A stretch of 64,000 nucleotides of DNA, taken from contig NC_063439.1 of assembly GCF_020379485.1 (NCBI RefSeq), positions 18,938,598 through 19,002,597 on the forward strand, in the 5' to 3' direction. The translations under genes and the position numbers were made by a program. This stretch comes from Brassica napus. Taxonomy: Eukaryota; Streptophyta; Magnoliopsida; Brassicales; Brassicaceae. The notes beneath the pieces are model-generated. The model had not been told where the DNA came from. It was given only the letters and a program-made list of their open reading frames with translations, and did no database searches. Of this stretch, positions 40,690-51,703 are shown one piece after another (position 1 is the stretch's first letter; each line of letters opens with the position of its first letter).

Positions 40690-42736
40690 ATGTCTTATGA
40701 TGAGATGCTTGCTGCTGCGAAGAAAGCCGTCTCTCTCGCTGCTCGCCTAAGCAACGTACGATCACTATCGTCTTTGATGATCATTACATGATTGATTTCT
40801 AGATTTATTTTCATTTTATATGGTTGACATTGCGATGATGCGTGTCAGATTTTGTTTTTCTTCTAAAAACTCTCTCTTTGTAGAAAAGATGCGACTTTTT
40901 TTGGTTGTTTCCTTGGAAAATCGTCAACTGATATTTGAGTCTTGAAATCTTGAATCTTGATGGATTATAAATTGTGCAGATTAATTTTCTAATGATCTTT
41001 GATACGTACTTGATGTTATGAGTCTTTAACTCAGATCTTCTTTTTTTGTTTTTTCCAGGAAGTGAGGAAATCTCTGTTGGTGTCTGACGTCTGGAACAAA
41101 TCAGATGATAGTCCTGTCACTGTTGCTGATTATGGTTCGCAAAGGCTTAACCTTTTTTTCATTGTCTTTCTCTCTCTTTGGCTCGTAAATGTGACAAAGG
41201 AATGTTCTTTCAGGGTCTCAAGCTGTGGTTAGCATTGTTCTTGAAAGGGAGCTTAAGAATGAACCTGTCTCATTAGTGGCTGAAGAGGTGCCTATCTGCA
41301 AACAAGATATATATATATATATATTGCTGGTTTTTTCTTCATGTTTATGACTCTTTTTTACTTTAATTTGTGTGTAGGATTCTGCTGAGCTTAGGAAAGT
41401 TGCTGCTGAGACAGTTTTGGCACGTATTACAGAGCTTGTTAAAGATACTCTTGCCACTGATGAATCCTACGCTGCTTCTCCTTTGTCTTCCGATGATGTC
41501 CTCACCGCCATTGACTCTGGCAAATCAGAAGGAGGTCCTAAGGGTCGCCATTGGGTCTTGGATCCTATTGGTGGCACCAGAGGGTGAGTCCTCTTACTTG
41601 TTCAAATGTTCCCCTAAGGAAAAGTATCTAGTCACTAATGCCATTTAGAGTTACTTGCTACTAGTAATTGGATTTGTATTGCAACTTCTTTGTAATCAGT
41701 CTCAGAATTGTAGTATTTGTTTTCTTGTTTTTGTTAAATACACACATTACTGAACTGCCATAGAGTATTTGTAGTCAGAGAACTTTACTTACGACCCTTG
41801 AATTTCCCAAATTGTGTAGATTTATAAGAGGAGAACAGTATGCAATAGGATTAGCATTGCTGGTGGAAGGCAAAGTAGTGCTTGGTGTAATGGCTTGTCC
41901 CAAGCTTCCTTTGGCTTCTACTGCTGCTGGTATTAACGCAAACAAGTCTTCACCTGAGAAAGTGGGTTGCCTTTTCTTTGGCGCGGTTGGCACTGGGGCT
42001 TATGTCCAGTCACTCAATGCTCTCGACTCTCCTCCTGTCAAGGTAAAACCTACTCAGAGAGACACTATGTTTCTATATGTTTTGCTCAATGTGATTGACT
42101 CTCTTCGTACGCTATCAGGTGGAGGTAAGTAGCAATGATGATCCGGCTAAAGCGAGTTTCTTTGAGTCATACCACACACCTGTCCCTATCCATAACACCA
42201 TTGCTACGGTAAACATCTTCCTCACATTCTTCGTATAGATATCTTCTCGTGTTTCGGTCTGAGTCTGACTCTGTTTGCTTGTGTCTGTGACAGAAACTGG
42301 GGATAAAGGAATCACCAATTAAGATCAACAGTCAGACAAAGTATGCAGCTTTATCTAGAGGTGATGGAGAGGTGTACTTGAGGTTCACCCGCAAAGCTAG
42401 ACCCGAATCAATATGGAATCACGCCGCTGGATCAATCCTAGTTTCAGGTAATCAATCACCCTTTAAACCTCTTATCTGACTAGCTTTTGCTCTCCAATGT
42501 TCATGAACGATCACACAAACGTTCGTCTTGAATTGCATCTTTCAGAAGCTGGAGGCAAAGTGACTGATGCAGCAGGGAATCCATTGGATTTTTCGAAAGG
42601 GAAGTATCTTGATTACAAGAGAGGTATCGTTGTTACGACGCAGAAACTGTTGCCAAGGCTTTTGAAAGCGGTGAGGGAATCACTTAAAGAAGAGGAAGAG
42701 GAAGAAGAGAAAGCTGCTTCTTTGAAACTTCACTGA
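40690..42736 (+). CDS. SAL-family phosphatase paralogue lacking metal ligands
   Basis: Second tandem SAL gene, about 359 aa, no transit peptide. Exons: 40690-40755, 41059-41134, 41214-41287, 41378-41583, 41820-42042, 42119-42208, 42294-42447, 42546-42736; all junctions in frame. The fold-defining segments are kept (PVTVADYG, SLVAEED, FIRGEQYAIGLALL, GKVTDAAGNPLDFSKGKYLD). Two active-site motifs are altered: WVLDPIGGTRG has Gly where the family has the second Asp of DPIDGT (codon ggt near 41570), and IWNHAAG has Asn where the family has the Asp of WDHAAG (codon aat near 42417). Both Asp residues bind catalytic metal in this superfamily, so the protein is probably inactive or altered. The C-terminus is Glu-rich (KEEEEEEEKAA). 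The frame is otherwise intact, which argues against simple decay. Position fits At5g63990. Confidence 0.9.
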
Positions 42737-43487
42737 CACGCAACTGTAATATACCTTGTTATTGTTGTCCTTTGGGGTCTACGCTCTCTGTGCTTTTCTC
42801 ACACAGACTACTATCATTGAAAAAAAAAGATTAAAACTCAAGCTCTGATATATAATAAAACACTAATCCTCTTTTGAATAGTATAGTTTTCCTAATTGTT
42901 TATGTTAATGTAATTTGAAAAACTTTTAGGGGCGATTGTGTGAAGTTAACTAAATCTTGGGGAGAAAATGAAATGCGTATGTAGCTAACTGATTGCAACG
43001 CATGGGAATATAAAAAGACAATGCTTCTTTTACTGTCAGGTACTATAAAAAGACAAATTAAAAAAAGGACCTTTCGCATATAAGAAAGAAGAATCAAATT
43101 GATAATTATGAAACGAATATAACAACCTTCTGCGAAGTTTCTTGTATAAATGTTTAAGCATATAGGGAGAAGACTAGTTGAAATATAGCCGCTTTGATTA
43201 GTGTTTAACGATTACTGATAACTCTTGTCTTGTTAAGGAGTTTTATTAAAATATATGATGACCCCATACAGAAAAACCTTTCATACTACATATTCTATCT
43301 TCTAAGTTTCTTTAAACGTCAACTTGTTATGTCATTGCGTGGAAGACGGTTTGGTTGGCACCAATCTCCGTTTTAGACGTAATAATCTGCAGTTTAATGG
43401 AAAAAGAATATATATATGTACAGACAAACGTCTATGAATGGGTTCATATATAGCATAAGCGAATATATATTCTTGAAGCTTTGTAAA
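42737..43487. other. Intergenic between SAL copies 2 and 3
   Basis: About 750 bp of AT-rich spacer with the terminator region of copy 2 and the promoter of copy 3. Nothing else supported. Confidence 0.55.
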
Positions 43488-45183
43488 ATGTCTTACGAGA
43501 AAGAGCTAGCCGCTGCAAAGAAAGCCGTTTCTCTAGCTGCTCGTCTCAGCCAAGTAAGAAAGTGTTACCATCTATCATTGAATTAATCATCACTTGGAGC
43601 TAGAATCGATTCCAAACCTGTATTTAAATGAATGAGGCAGGGAGTACAGAAGACTCTGTTGCAATCCGAAGTATGGACAAAATCCGACAGAACTCCGGTT
43701 ACTGCAGCTGATTTTGGTTTGTACCTCAGCTTTTTGCACACTCTTGAATTCAAATTCAAGTTAAGGTTCACTTAACTCTACCATTAATGGATTTATTTCT
43801 TCAGGGTCACAAGCTCTTGTTAGTATTGTATTAGAGAGGGAGCTCCAACCTGAAACCTTTTCATTAGTAGCAGAAGAGGTGTGCAGTAACTCTAAAATAC
43901 AATCGTTAATCAGATGTCTTATAAGTGTTAAATGTTTTTATCATATTCTTGCAGGAAACCGGAGAACTGCGGAAGAAGGGAAGTGAGGTGTTTCTAGAAG
44001 GTATTACGAAGCTTGTGAAAGATACTCTAGCTTCTGAGGAATCATACGCATACTGTCCTCCTCTATCCACAGAAGATGTGTTGAACGCTATAGACTGCGG
44101 TAAATCGGAAGGTGGTTGCAGTGGTTACCACTGGGTTCTTGATCCTATTGATGGAACCAGAGGGTAACACATCTCCTTTGTAATCAATATCTTTAGCTAT
44201 GCTTTACCTTTCTCAGTACTAAGATTCTCTGCTTGTTTAGATTTGTGAGAGGAGAGCAGTACGCTGTGGGATTAGCGTTGCTTGTGGAAGGCAAGGTGGT
44301 GCTTGGTGTCATGGCTTGTCCGAATCTTCCTTTAGCTTCTGTCGTTTGTGAGACAGATAAGTCTTCCAAGGAGAATGTTGGCTGTCTTTTCTTTGCTACA
44401 TCTGGTTCAGGGGCCTACGTGCAACCTCTCGAAGGCAATTCTCTGCCGCAGAAGGTATCGTTTACCTTATCCAAAGCTGAACCGTGTGATAATCTTGCAA
44501 CGCTTGGATAAGTGTTAAAGAAAGTGAAAGCTGTGTTGACAGGTAGGAGTGAGTAGCAATGAGAATCTTGAAGAAGCAAAATTTTTAGAATCATACCACA
44601 AACCAATTCCCCTCCATAGTTCCATTGCCAAGGTGAGATCTAGCTTACTTGTATTACAGTGTGCCTCATAACCAAGTAGGATTCTTATTTAGTAAACCGG
44701 TCTGTTTACGGTTTGAGCAGAAACTTGGGATCACAGCATCACCGGTAAGGATGGATAGCCAAGCAAAGTATGCAGCAGTGTCCAGAGGAGACGCAGAGAT
44801 ATACTTGCGCTTCACTCTCAGTGGACACCGTGAGACTATATGGGACCATGCCCCTGGTTTCATCATCACAACAGGTATATCATAGAAACCCTTTTTTTAA
44901 CACTGATAACTGTTAGCTCTGATTCACATTATACTGCAACGGGTTAAATAGGGAAATGAACAAAATATAACCTTGTGCAGAAGCTGGAGGCGTGGTTTGC
45001 GATGCTGCAGGGAAGTCTCTGGACTTCTCGAAAGGAAAATATCTTGCCCACAAAACGGGGATCATTGTTACCACCAAGAAACTCAAGCCATGCGTTTTGA
45101 AGGCAGTCAGAGAAGCCATGGAAGAGGAGAAGCTCATTTCTGAAACGCACAACCGAAACTGTACTCTATCTGTATATGTCTGA
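43488..45183 (+). CDS. SAL2: SAL2-like 3'(2'),5'-bisphosphate nucleotidase
   Basis: Third tandem SAL gene, about 361 aa, lacking a transit peptide and so probably cytosolic or nuclear. Exons: 43488-43553, 43641-43716, 43805-43878, 43955-44163, 44241-44454, 44543-44632, 44721-44874, 44981-45183. Same intron positions as the other two copies. Active-site motifs are canonical: LVAEEE, WVLDPIDGTRG and IWDHAPG. PVTAADFG replaces PVTVADYG. The tail ends in an unusual extension (LISETHNRNCTLSVYV) after the helix where paralogues stop. Position fits At5g64000. Confidence 0.92.
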
Positions 45184-45456
45184 ACTGGTAACTGGTGTGT
45201 ATAGTTTGTTCATATATTGGAAACGTCATATATGAAAATAATTTGTGCTTGGAGGAAACACTACAAGAATGAATAATGACACTAAGCAAGATTTCAATTT
45301 ATTTATTCGTTATCTTGCAGAGAAGGATTCTAATATGAGTCCACTAGCAAGCTACTTTAACGTTACATGTAATGTCACAAATCCATTCACCCAACGAGGA
45401 GAAAAACCTGGGAAATTAATGAGCATTAAGCATAACTCCCCAGGAGATCCAGAGCG
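45184..45456. other. Short convergent spacer
   Basis: 3' flanks of SAL2 and the XRCC4/PAXX-like gene. The open frame across it has no recognisable content. Confidence 0.5.
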
Positions 45457-46894
45457 TTAGCCGTCCTCTTCATCCGAGTCCTGCAGAAGAGCACCTCGTT
45501 TACGGGTTCTGCAAAAACCGTAGATTGTTTTTTAGGACAAGATTATCGAGATATTAATACCAATGTTGCATATGAGGTTTAAGGAGACAAAGATATGTAC
45601 AAACCTCCGGTGAGCAGGTACTCGTTTAGAAGGCTTAATTGTATTAGCTTCTCGGGCAGATTGCTTGGCTGCAGTAAAACAATACAAGGTGAAAACCGGT
45701 GATGTTGATGAATGATGATCATTGTTTAAATATGAGCTTTTGTAAATTGGGGAAAAAAATGAGTAAATGTGGTTAAACAGACAGGACTAACCGGGAGAGT
45801 CTTGCCGGTGATCTGTTGATGGAGCCATAACATCTAGTTGGTTATGGGTAGAGTCCATCTTATCCTGATCACATAGCAGAGGATATTTTTCAACTAAGGT
45901 AAGGAAGAAGGAACAGTGTCACGAATTGTTTTTAGAAAGACAGAACTTCCAGACCAAAGCTACCTTTTCATCGTTTGCCGCAGCTGAAGTGCTCATTTCC
46001 CCTGAAAGCACAAACAAAAACAAAAGAATAGAACCTTGAGAGGTTAATCTCAAACTTTACATGGCAAAATAAGAGTCATCTTTGTTTTTGAGATTTATCA
46101 TTTGTAAATCAGTTTCTGGTCTCACTGCAGGTACATCAGAGTTAAGATAAAGAATATATATATATATACCTTGTAAGTGTTGCTTTCTCTTGAATGATCT
46201 GAACAACTCGAGAGACAGAGTTGCCATCGCCTCACTAGCAGATGATTCAGCCATCTTCGTTAGAGTAACTACTATGCGAGGCATTCCTTTGGCCTTCTGA
46301 GAAACTAATCTCGCACTCTCTACACCTAATAAACAGTACGTGATGAAACATGAAGGCAGCATCTTCAATTTGAGATCAAGCTAGTACGAAAAGGTAGATT
46401 CAGTAAGATTAAGCCCCAGAGAATTCAATAAAGTAAACATCTTCAACTTGAAGTACTGCAAAGTCAAGCATAAGTGAAATAAAGTTTTCAAATTTGACAA
46501 TTAGCTTAAAAAAGTTTTACCTTTTGAAACAGAATGATCACCAAGTAGAAGCTTCACGTTTTCGGATTTCAAAGAAGCGACAGTGTAATCAAGGAACTCA
46601 GACCACGAGCCACCAATGCCCACACTATCCCTCTGTTTCAAAATAACAAGCCATTGATATATTCGCTTTCTTCATCAAAAGAGGAGAGAGTAAACGAACC
46701 ATATCGTCTAGCTGCGAGACGGAGAGGATCGTCTCCCAGGCGCCGGATATAAAGTCCGTCACATGGACGGTGAGGTGTAACGAATCGGAAGCGTAGACGT
46801 GGAAGAGACACCGCCGGAGTAGACCCGAACCCGGATCCGAACGCTCGGGTACGACTTCTCCGAATACGGGTTCGAATCCCTCGAAACTCGCCAT
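45457..46894 (-). CDS. Small XRCC4/XLF/PAXX-like protein (putative)
   Basis: About 227 aa from seven in-frame exons: 46894-46700, 46632-46521, 46319-46170, 46001-45964, 45864-45792, 45668-45605, 45508-45457. The N-terminal half looks like a beta-sandwich head: CLFHVYASDSLHLTVHVTDF, then a conserved-looking SGAWETILSVSQLDDM, SWSEFLDYTVASL and VKLLLGD. A helical segment follows (MAESSASEAMATLSLELFRS, suited to coiled-coil dimerisation), then a hydrophilic linker and a basic-acidic tail (RVPAHRRTRKRG then DSDEEDG). Head, helix and short basic tail in about 200-230 aa is the plan of XRCC4-superfamily end-joining factors, PAXX in particular, and the TD..SAW....S....DDM pattern resembles XRCC4. This is inference from architecture. 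Synteny suggests At5g64010, whose function I do not recall with certainty. Gene structure is firm; function tentative. Confidence 0.75.
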
Positions 46895-47040
46895 GTCTAA
46901 AAAAGAAGGTCGCCTCCTCCCTTAAACCGGTTTATAAAAGCCATTTAAATACTAACTGTTTAATCCGTACCGGTTTGGTAGTTTCTAAAAAGATTGGTTT
47001 GATGTTACAACCAGATGGTAACCATTACATAAGTTTCATA
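46895..47040. other. Upstream region of XRCC4/PAXX-like gene
   Basis: Short 5' flank of the preceding minus-strand gene; no motif claimed. Confidence 0.4.
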
Positions 47041-47820
47041 CCGAATCAAACGTATATGCGTGCGTGTGTTCAGGTAATTGGGTAATTTGGGATTCAGATA
47101 GTTCGGTTCGACCAACGTTTCACCGAACTAAACCAAAAAAATGTTTGGTCCAATACTTGGGTAGTTCCGCTTCTTTTTTTTTTTACTGAAACCAATAGTT
47201 TGATACCTGGCAATGCAGGTATTCGGTTTGGTTTCGAGTAGGAACTATTCGGTTCCGGGTATATCAGATAAATCAATTTTATATCCAATAGGTATTTATG
47301 AGATTTCGGTTCAGTTTCGGTTCGGTCTTGGTTTTGTTTCGCTTCGGTTTCGGATACATGTTTAATATATGAATCAAATATATATATATATATATATAAA
47401 TATATTAGTTAACATGTTAATTTAAGTGGTCTAGTGGTTACACACTTACATGTTCTTCGATCTAACTAGAGTTAAGAGTCATTAAAGTACTAATTTTAGA
47501 AGTATTTATTGTATTTTAATATAGAATACAATATATATATAATATAATAGAGTATATAAAAAGTTACGTGGTTTGGTAGTAACAATATTCTCACTCTTCA
47601 TGTCTAACCCGGATTCGAAGTGGGGTTGATGATATTTTACCTTATATTAAAAAGCTGAAACTTGTTTTTTCGGATATTTGGGTACCCGTTCAGTTCTCGG
47701 TTCCGATTCCGATTCGATTATTTAGATATGAAAATATTGAAACCATTCGGATATTTTAGAGTTTTAGATCATTCGGTTTGGTTTTTCGGTTCCGGTATTT
47801 TTGCCCAAAGCTAGTTTACA
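47041..47820. mobile_element. Degenerate hAT-type element with tRNA-like inserts
   Basis: Both flanks (about 47090-47350 and 47660-47805) are crowded with TTCGGTT/TCCGGT-type motifs, the subterminal style of the hAT MITE at 9572. The right end reads tttgcccaaagcta, complementary to a TAG...TTGGGCA hAT-like end; a matching left end was not found. The centre (about 47412-47640) has two tRNA-like stretches, one with gtggtctagtggtta and one with gtggtttggtagtaac followed by ggattcgaagtgggg, resembling A and B boxes of tRNA-derived SINEs. Confidence 0.45.
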
Positions 47821-48049
47821 TAAGTTTGTAAACTGATATCATTAGGTCTTTTTCTCCATGAAGAAGTCTGATATTTAAACTAGTTGAAGAAAACTAATAT
47901 CCCTCAACGTCTCATAACAAAAATAAAGCTACACTATCTTAAACTAAAAATCACTCACAGTTTTGAAATATTATACATGAAACCTGGGAGAGGCTCTATT
48001 AAAACATAAACGAGATGCATACCTAATATATAAAAGAAAACTCTCGTCA
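47821..48049. other. 3' flank of PAH gene
   Basis: AT-rich sequence without recognised features. Confidence 0.4.
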
Positions 48050-49066
48050 CTACTTATCATTACCCTTCTGACTCGCACGGTTATAGACACTTATCACCCT
48101 ACTTGTTTTCGCCCTTGTCATCTCCTCATGCGTATTCTGCAACATAGGTAACATACATATTGCCGCACGTTTCGGATGTGTCTTATATTCTTGTGGTACA
48201 TCCTTACCTCCGCAAAACCAATCCAAGACTCTGTTAAATCCTAGTGGCGGCTTCTCAGAGAGTTTCAAGGCATCCTTACCAAACCTAATAACCGCAGCTA
48301 TGTCACCCATGAGCATGTCTTCCTTCATGTACTTGTCCTCAAGGTAATTCCTTTTCTTGTTGAGGCAGCGCTGGTGCTTCTTCTGCCATGCGACCTCCGG
48401 ATCATACGGACTGACCAAATAGTACTTCTCGTTTAAAACTCCACCGGAGGAAGAAGACCCCTCTTCAGCTTCAGGTCTAATCTGATACGATGGCGTCACC
48501 TCCACGCTTTCTTCGCGTTTGCGTTCGAGTAAACGGGAATCGACTAAGAACGTTTCAAACTCCTCTTTTAGAGACGTGTGGTCGCGTAGAATCACGTCTA
48601 GTTGTTCAACCAGAATCTCGATATCGCCGGGAAACGCTAACGCACCAATAAACGCTCTGTACGCACTCTCGCCTAGGGCTTCGATTTTCTTCAAGAACCC
48701 TACCGTGCGTCCCACGTCTGATTGCATGTTCTCTTTCTTCTCGTTGTTTCTTATTACAGGAGAATCAAAACTCGACTTAAGCTGATGGAACTCGTCGAGT
48801 AAACCTTTGTGACCACGGAGAATCGAAAGAAGACGGTTTTTGAGACTGATGTAGGTTCCACTACCAGATCGATAACACTCGATCGCACAGCAGAATCGAT
48901 TGAACATGCATGTTTCATCATTGGCCTGTTTCAGTTTCTTCATGAACTCGAAGATTCCTTGAGTCTCTTCATCCGAATAATCAGTCGGAGATTGATAGAA
49001 CAAGTCTCTTGACGGTCTTCCCTGACTCCTCGTACTTGGACGTGGTCTCTTCTTGCTGTTTCTCAT
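48050..49066 (-). CDS. Short Sin3-type paired amphipathic helix protein
   Basis: Intronless 338-aa frame with two paired-amphipathic-helix (PAH)-like repeats, the protein-binding module of Sin3 co-repressors: residues about 35-95 (FEFMKKLKQA ... LLSILRGHKGLLDEF) and about 125-195 (YRAFIGALAF ... LRDHTSLKEEFETF). The N-terminus is basic (NSKKRPRPSTRSQGRPSR) and nuclear-localisation-like. Residues about 225-310 hold a further conserved-looking block (YLEDKYMKEDMLMGDIAAVI; LDWFCGGKDVP). The HDAC-interaction region of full Sin3/SNL proteins is absent, so it may be an adapter or competitor rather than a scaffold; Arabidopsis has a family of such short PAH proteins. I do not recall one at this syntenic position, so it may have been inserted. 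The start codon is the first ATG of the frame. Confidence 0.8.
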   Translation of the reverse strand: MRNSKKRPRPSTRSQGRPSRDLFYQSPTDYSDEETQGIFEFMKKLKQANDETCMFNRFCCAIECYRSGSGTYISLKNRLLSILRGHKGLLDEFHQLKSSFDSPVIRNNEKKENMQSDVGRTVGFLKKIEALGESAYRAFIGALAFPGDIEILVEQLDVILRDHTSLKEEFETFLVDSRLLERKREESVEVTPSYQIRPEAEEGSSSSGGVLNEKYYLVSPYDPEVAWQKKHQRCLNKKRNYLEDKYMKEDMLMGDIAAVIRFGKDALKLSEKPPLGFNRVLDWFCGGKDVPQEYKTHPKRAAICMLPMLQNTHEEMTRAKTSRVISVYNRASQKGNDK

Positions 49067-49872
49067 GATTGTTGTTTTGTTGCGTTCTTGTAGCGTGAGC
49101 GGCTTTGAGTTTACGATGAGTGAACGAATGAAGAGGTGGTAACAAGTGATGTACTTATACTAGTGTAGGGCTTTTTGCTTATTTCCTTTTTTTTTGTTTC
49201 TGCATTTATCCTAATACTACCTGAGTTACGTTTATTATATAGTTCCTAATCTTCTTTGCGTTTACATATTTCCTTTTTCCGTTAGAATTTTCCATAAAGT
49301 TGAATAATTTCTTGATTTGTGGGACCATCTAATTTGGACTAACTATGTATAAGATTAAGAAAACTATGAAAAGCGAAAAAGGAAACTAATTTGGACTAAC
49401 TATGTAAGATTAAGGAAACTATGAAAAGCAAAAAAGGAAACTAATTTGGTCTAACTAATTACGTCTATTACGTTAGCCCTCGTAAGTTGGGTTTCACTGA
49501 GACCAACCGAAGTTTTAGTTTCGATTACGGTTAGTTTGGTTCGATTTCAGTTAAAAATTTGGTTAGTTTGATTCGAATTTTTGGTTAATTCGATTAGTTC
49601 AATTTGATTTTAATAAATCTGCCGAATTGAACTGAACTAACTAAAATTTCAAAACCGCAGGACTAATACAAGTATACAACAGTCGAGTGCAGAACTATCA
49701 AACGTGATTCATCCTCAACCGCAGCAAACGCTGCCTGTAACACTATTTGTATGACAAACTGTAGCCTTTGTTTTTTTCTCCTAAAAAGAATGTAAAAAAA
49801 AACAAAAATTTCTATAACAGAGCCAAATACATTGAACTACACTTTGTGTGTAATGAATGGTGTTGGAGTACT
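49067..49872. other. Intergenic with local tandem repeat and hAT-like debris
   Basis: No gene. It contains the 55-57-bp tandem repeat (separate entry) and, at about 49500-49650, AT-rich sequence with repeated gttTggttcga/aattcgatt motifs like the subterminal debris of hAT-type elements elsewhere in the window. Confidence 0.5.
49331..49460. repeat. 55-57-bp tandem repeat, 2.3 copies
   Basis: Units starting aatttggactaac at 49331 and 49388 with a partial third copy at 49443. The copies differ by a 3-base indel and a few substitutions. Located upstream of the PAH gene ATG. Confidence 0.88.
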
Positions 49873-51333
49873 TTAAATCTGAGCTATGAATAGTTCATTC
49901 CAAGTATCAGGTATCCCAGGTAAGCACCAATGCAAGCAATCGTTGACAATCGGAGGAGTGGACGTCACGTTACTAACCTTTTTAGGTTTTCTTGGTTTGA
50001 GTTTAGACCCTGAGATATGAGCTTCATCTCTCAGCTCAGAGAGTGCAGTTATGTCAAGAATCTTGATCCTTGTCCCATTCACAGCACTCTCCACCGTCTT
50101 ATCAACCGATCCATCAGCATCCCCTGTGATCTCGCTTCCTCTAGACAAAGGAACCGTGTTGTTACAGTTCCCACCTGTGTTCCAATCTCCGTTTCTAAAA
50201 TGCCTCGGAGATATCGTCCTAAAGAAAGCTTTTAACTGCGGATGCAACGGAAGCTGTGCGTCTAGCCACTTCGCAACGCTGCGTATTGTGAAATCTTTAG
50301 CCTCTTTGATGTCCTTGAGAAACTCTCCTTCGACTTGTGTGCCGTTCACGTGCATCACCCAGTGGTTTCCTTCGATCTTGCCTCTGTTCCAGTGGTGACC
50401 TGTGTTTAGAACCAATACGTCGAAACGGTGGAGATAGTTTCTCATGAACGCTGGTGGACGGTCTAGATGCATTGCAGTAAGACGAGGTGGATCAGTGTTG
50501 TTCATGGGTACTAAATCTGATAAACTAGCTGACCAATAGTATAAGATGGTTGTGTTTGTGGTGGGGAACCGATAAGCCCAACCATCAGGACGAATAGCTC
50601 CTTTGGGTTTCACCAAACCGTACTCCCATCCCACGTTTTGAACCTCTGGGCTATCTTCACCACCAGTGGCCATACACATGAGAGACTGAAACTGTTGCCG
50701 TCCCAACGAGTCTCCTATAAATGCTATCGTCTTATTCTGCATTCTAGAAAAGAAAAGAAAACGCTGCAGTAAACGTTTAAGAACTTGCTCCACTACACCC
50801 AATCTATATACATTACATTAAGAAGAAGGCCATGTGAATGAATCACTCAGTGAAGAAGTTGGAGAAAAATCTTTGCATACCTTTTCAAGAAGGTGAATCT
50901 ATCAAAGTGTGGCATGTTGCAACCTTGCGGTTGCCACCTGTAACCCTCAAATGAGAAATCTGGCCTGCCCATTACTCTACAGGACCACATGGTTGACAAC
51001 CACTGTTTGCATTCAAAACCAGAATACAATGGTCGGTTCTTGTGTTTAACCCATTTCCCCTTTGCAAAGTTACAAACTGCACAACAAAGAAAAAAACAAA
51101 ATGTAATAAGTTGAGTTCTAAAAGTCTGGATTTTTATCTTACTGGATTAGAGAAGACATAAATGAGAATAGTATACCTGAAGAAGAAGAAGCTGTGAACT
51201 GACGTTTAACATCAAAGAGAGAAGTATGAAGCGGGTTATCCTCGGAGACGAGGAGGGTAATCACCAAAAGGATGAGGGTGACCAAGGCAAGTGATACACT
51301 GCCTCTGAGTATGTAACTTTTACCACCAAGCAT
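49873..51333 (-). CDS. TBL14: Trichome-birefringence-like protein, TBL14-like
   Basis: Golgi type II membrane protein of the TBL/DUF231 family, which includes O-acetyltransferases for cell-wall polysaccharides. About 407 aa from three exons: 51333-51177, 51076-50881, 50743-49873. The start [10 protein letters not shown] lies in the second transcript exon; a non-coding first exon probably ends near 51600. A membrane anchor follows at about 10-32 ([16 protein letters not shown]). The PMR5N domain in exon 2 is Cys-rich ([40 protein letters not shown]). The GDS esterase-type motif is in [13 protein letters not shown], and the DxxH motif in [18 protein letters not shown] near the C-terminus. All family motifs are intact. 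Position fits At5g64020; acetyl acceptor unknown. Confidence 0.94.
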
Positions 51334-51703
51334 CTTAGTAGATTGAATGCGAGAGATAACATTAACAAAGATAGGTCCTTTGCTCTGTTGTTGAAGTTCA
51401 AGGTCCTTGAAGGGACCTGTGATTGAATCATTCCAAAAGCAAAACAAAACAAAAAAGGTTTAATCTTTTTGAGAATTGATCAAATGGGTTCTCATATCCA
51501 AGTCTCTAATTCTGACGGTTGAGATGGTAAAGGTAAAAACAACAAAAGCTCGAGCTCGTGAATTTCCGAATTTTAGGCGAGAAGATGATAGAAGCTTTAC
51601 CGGATAAACGGGTTGATGATCGGATCTTCCAGTGAAGTCTGTAGATCTGGAGAGAGTGCAATTTACGAATCCACCTCTGAGTGATTAGTGGAGACTGGAT
51701 CAC

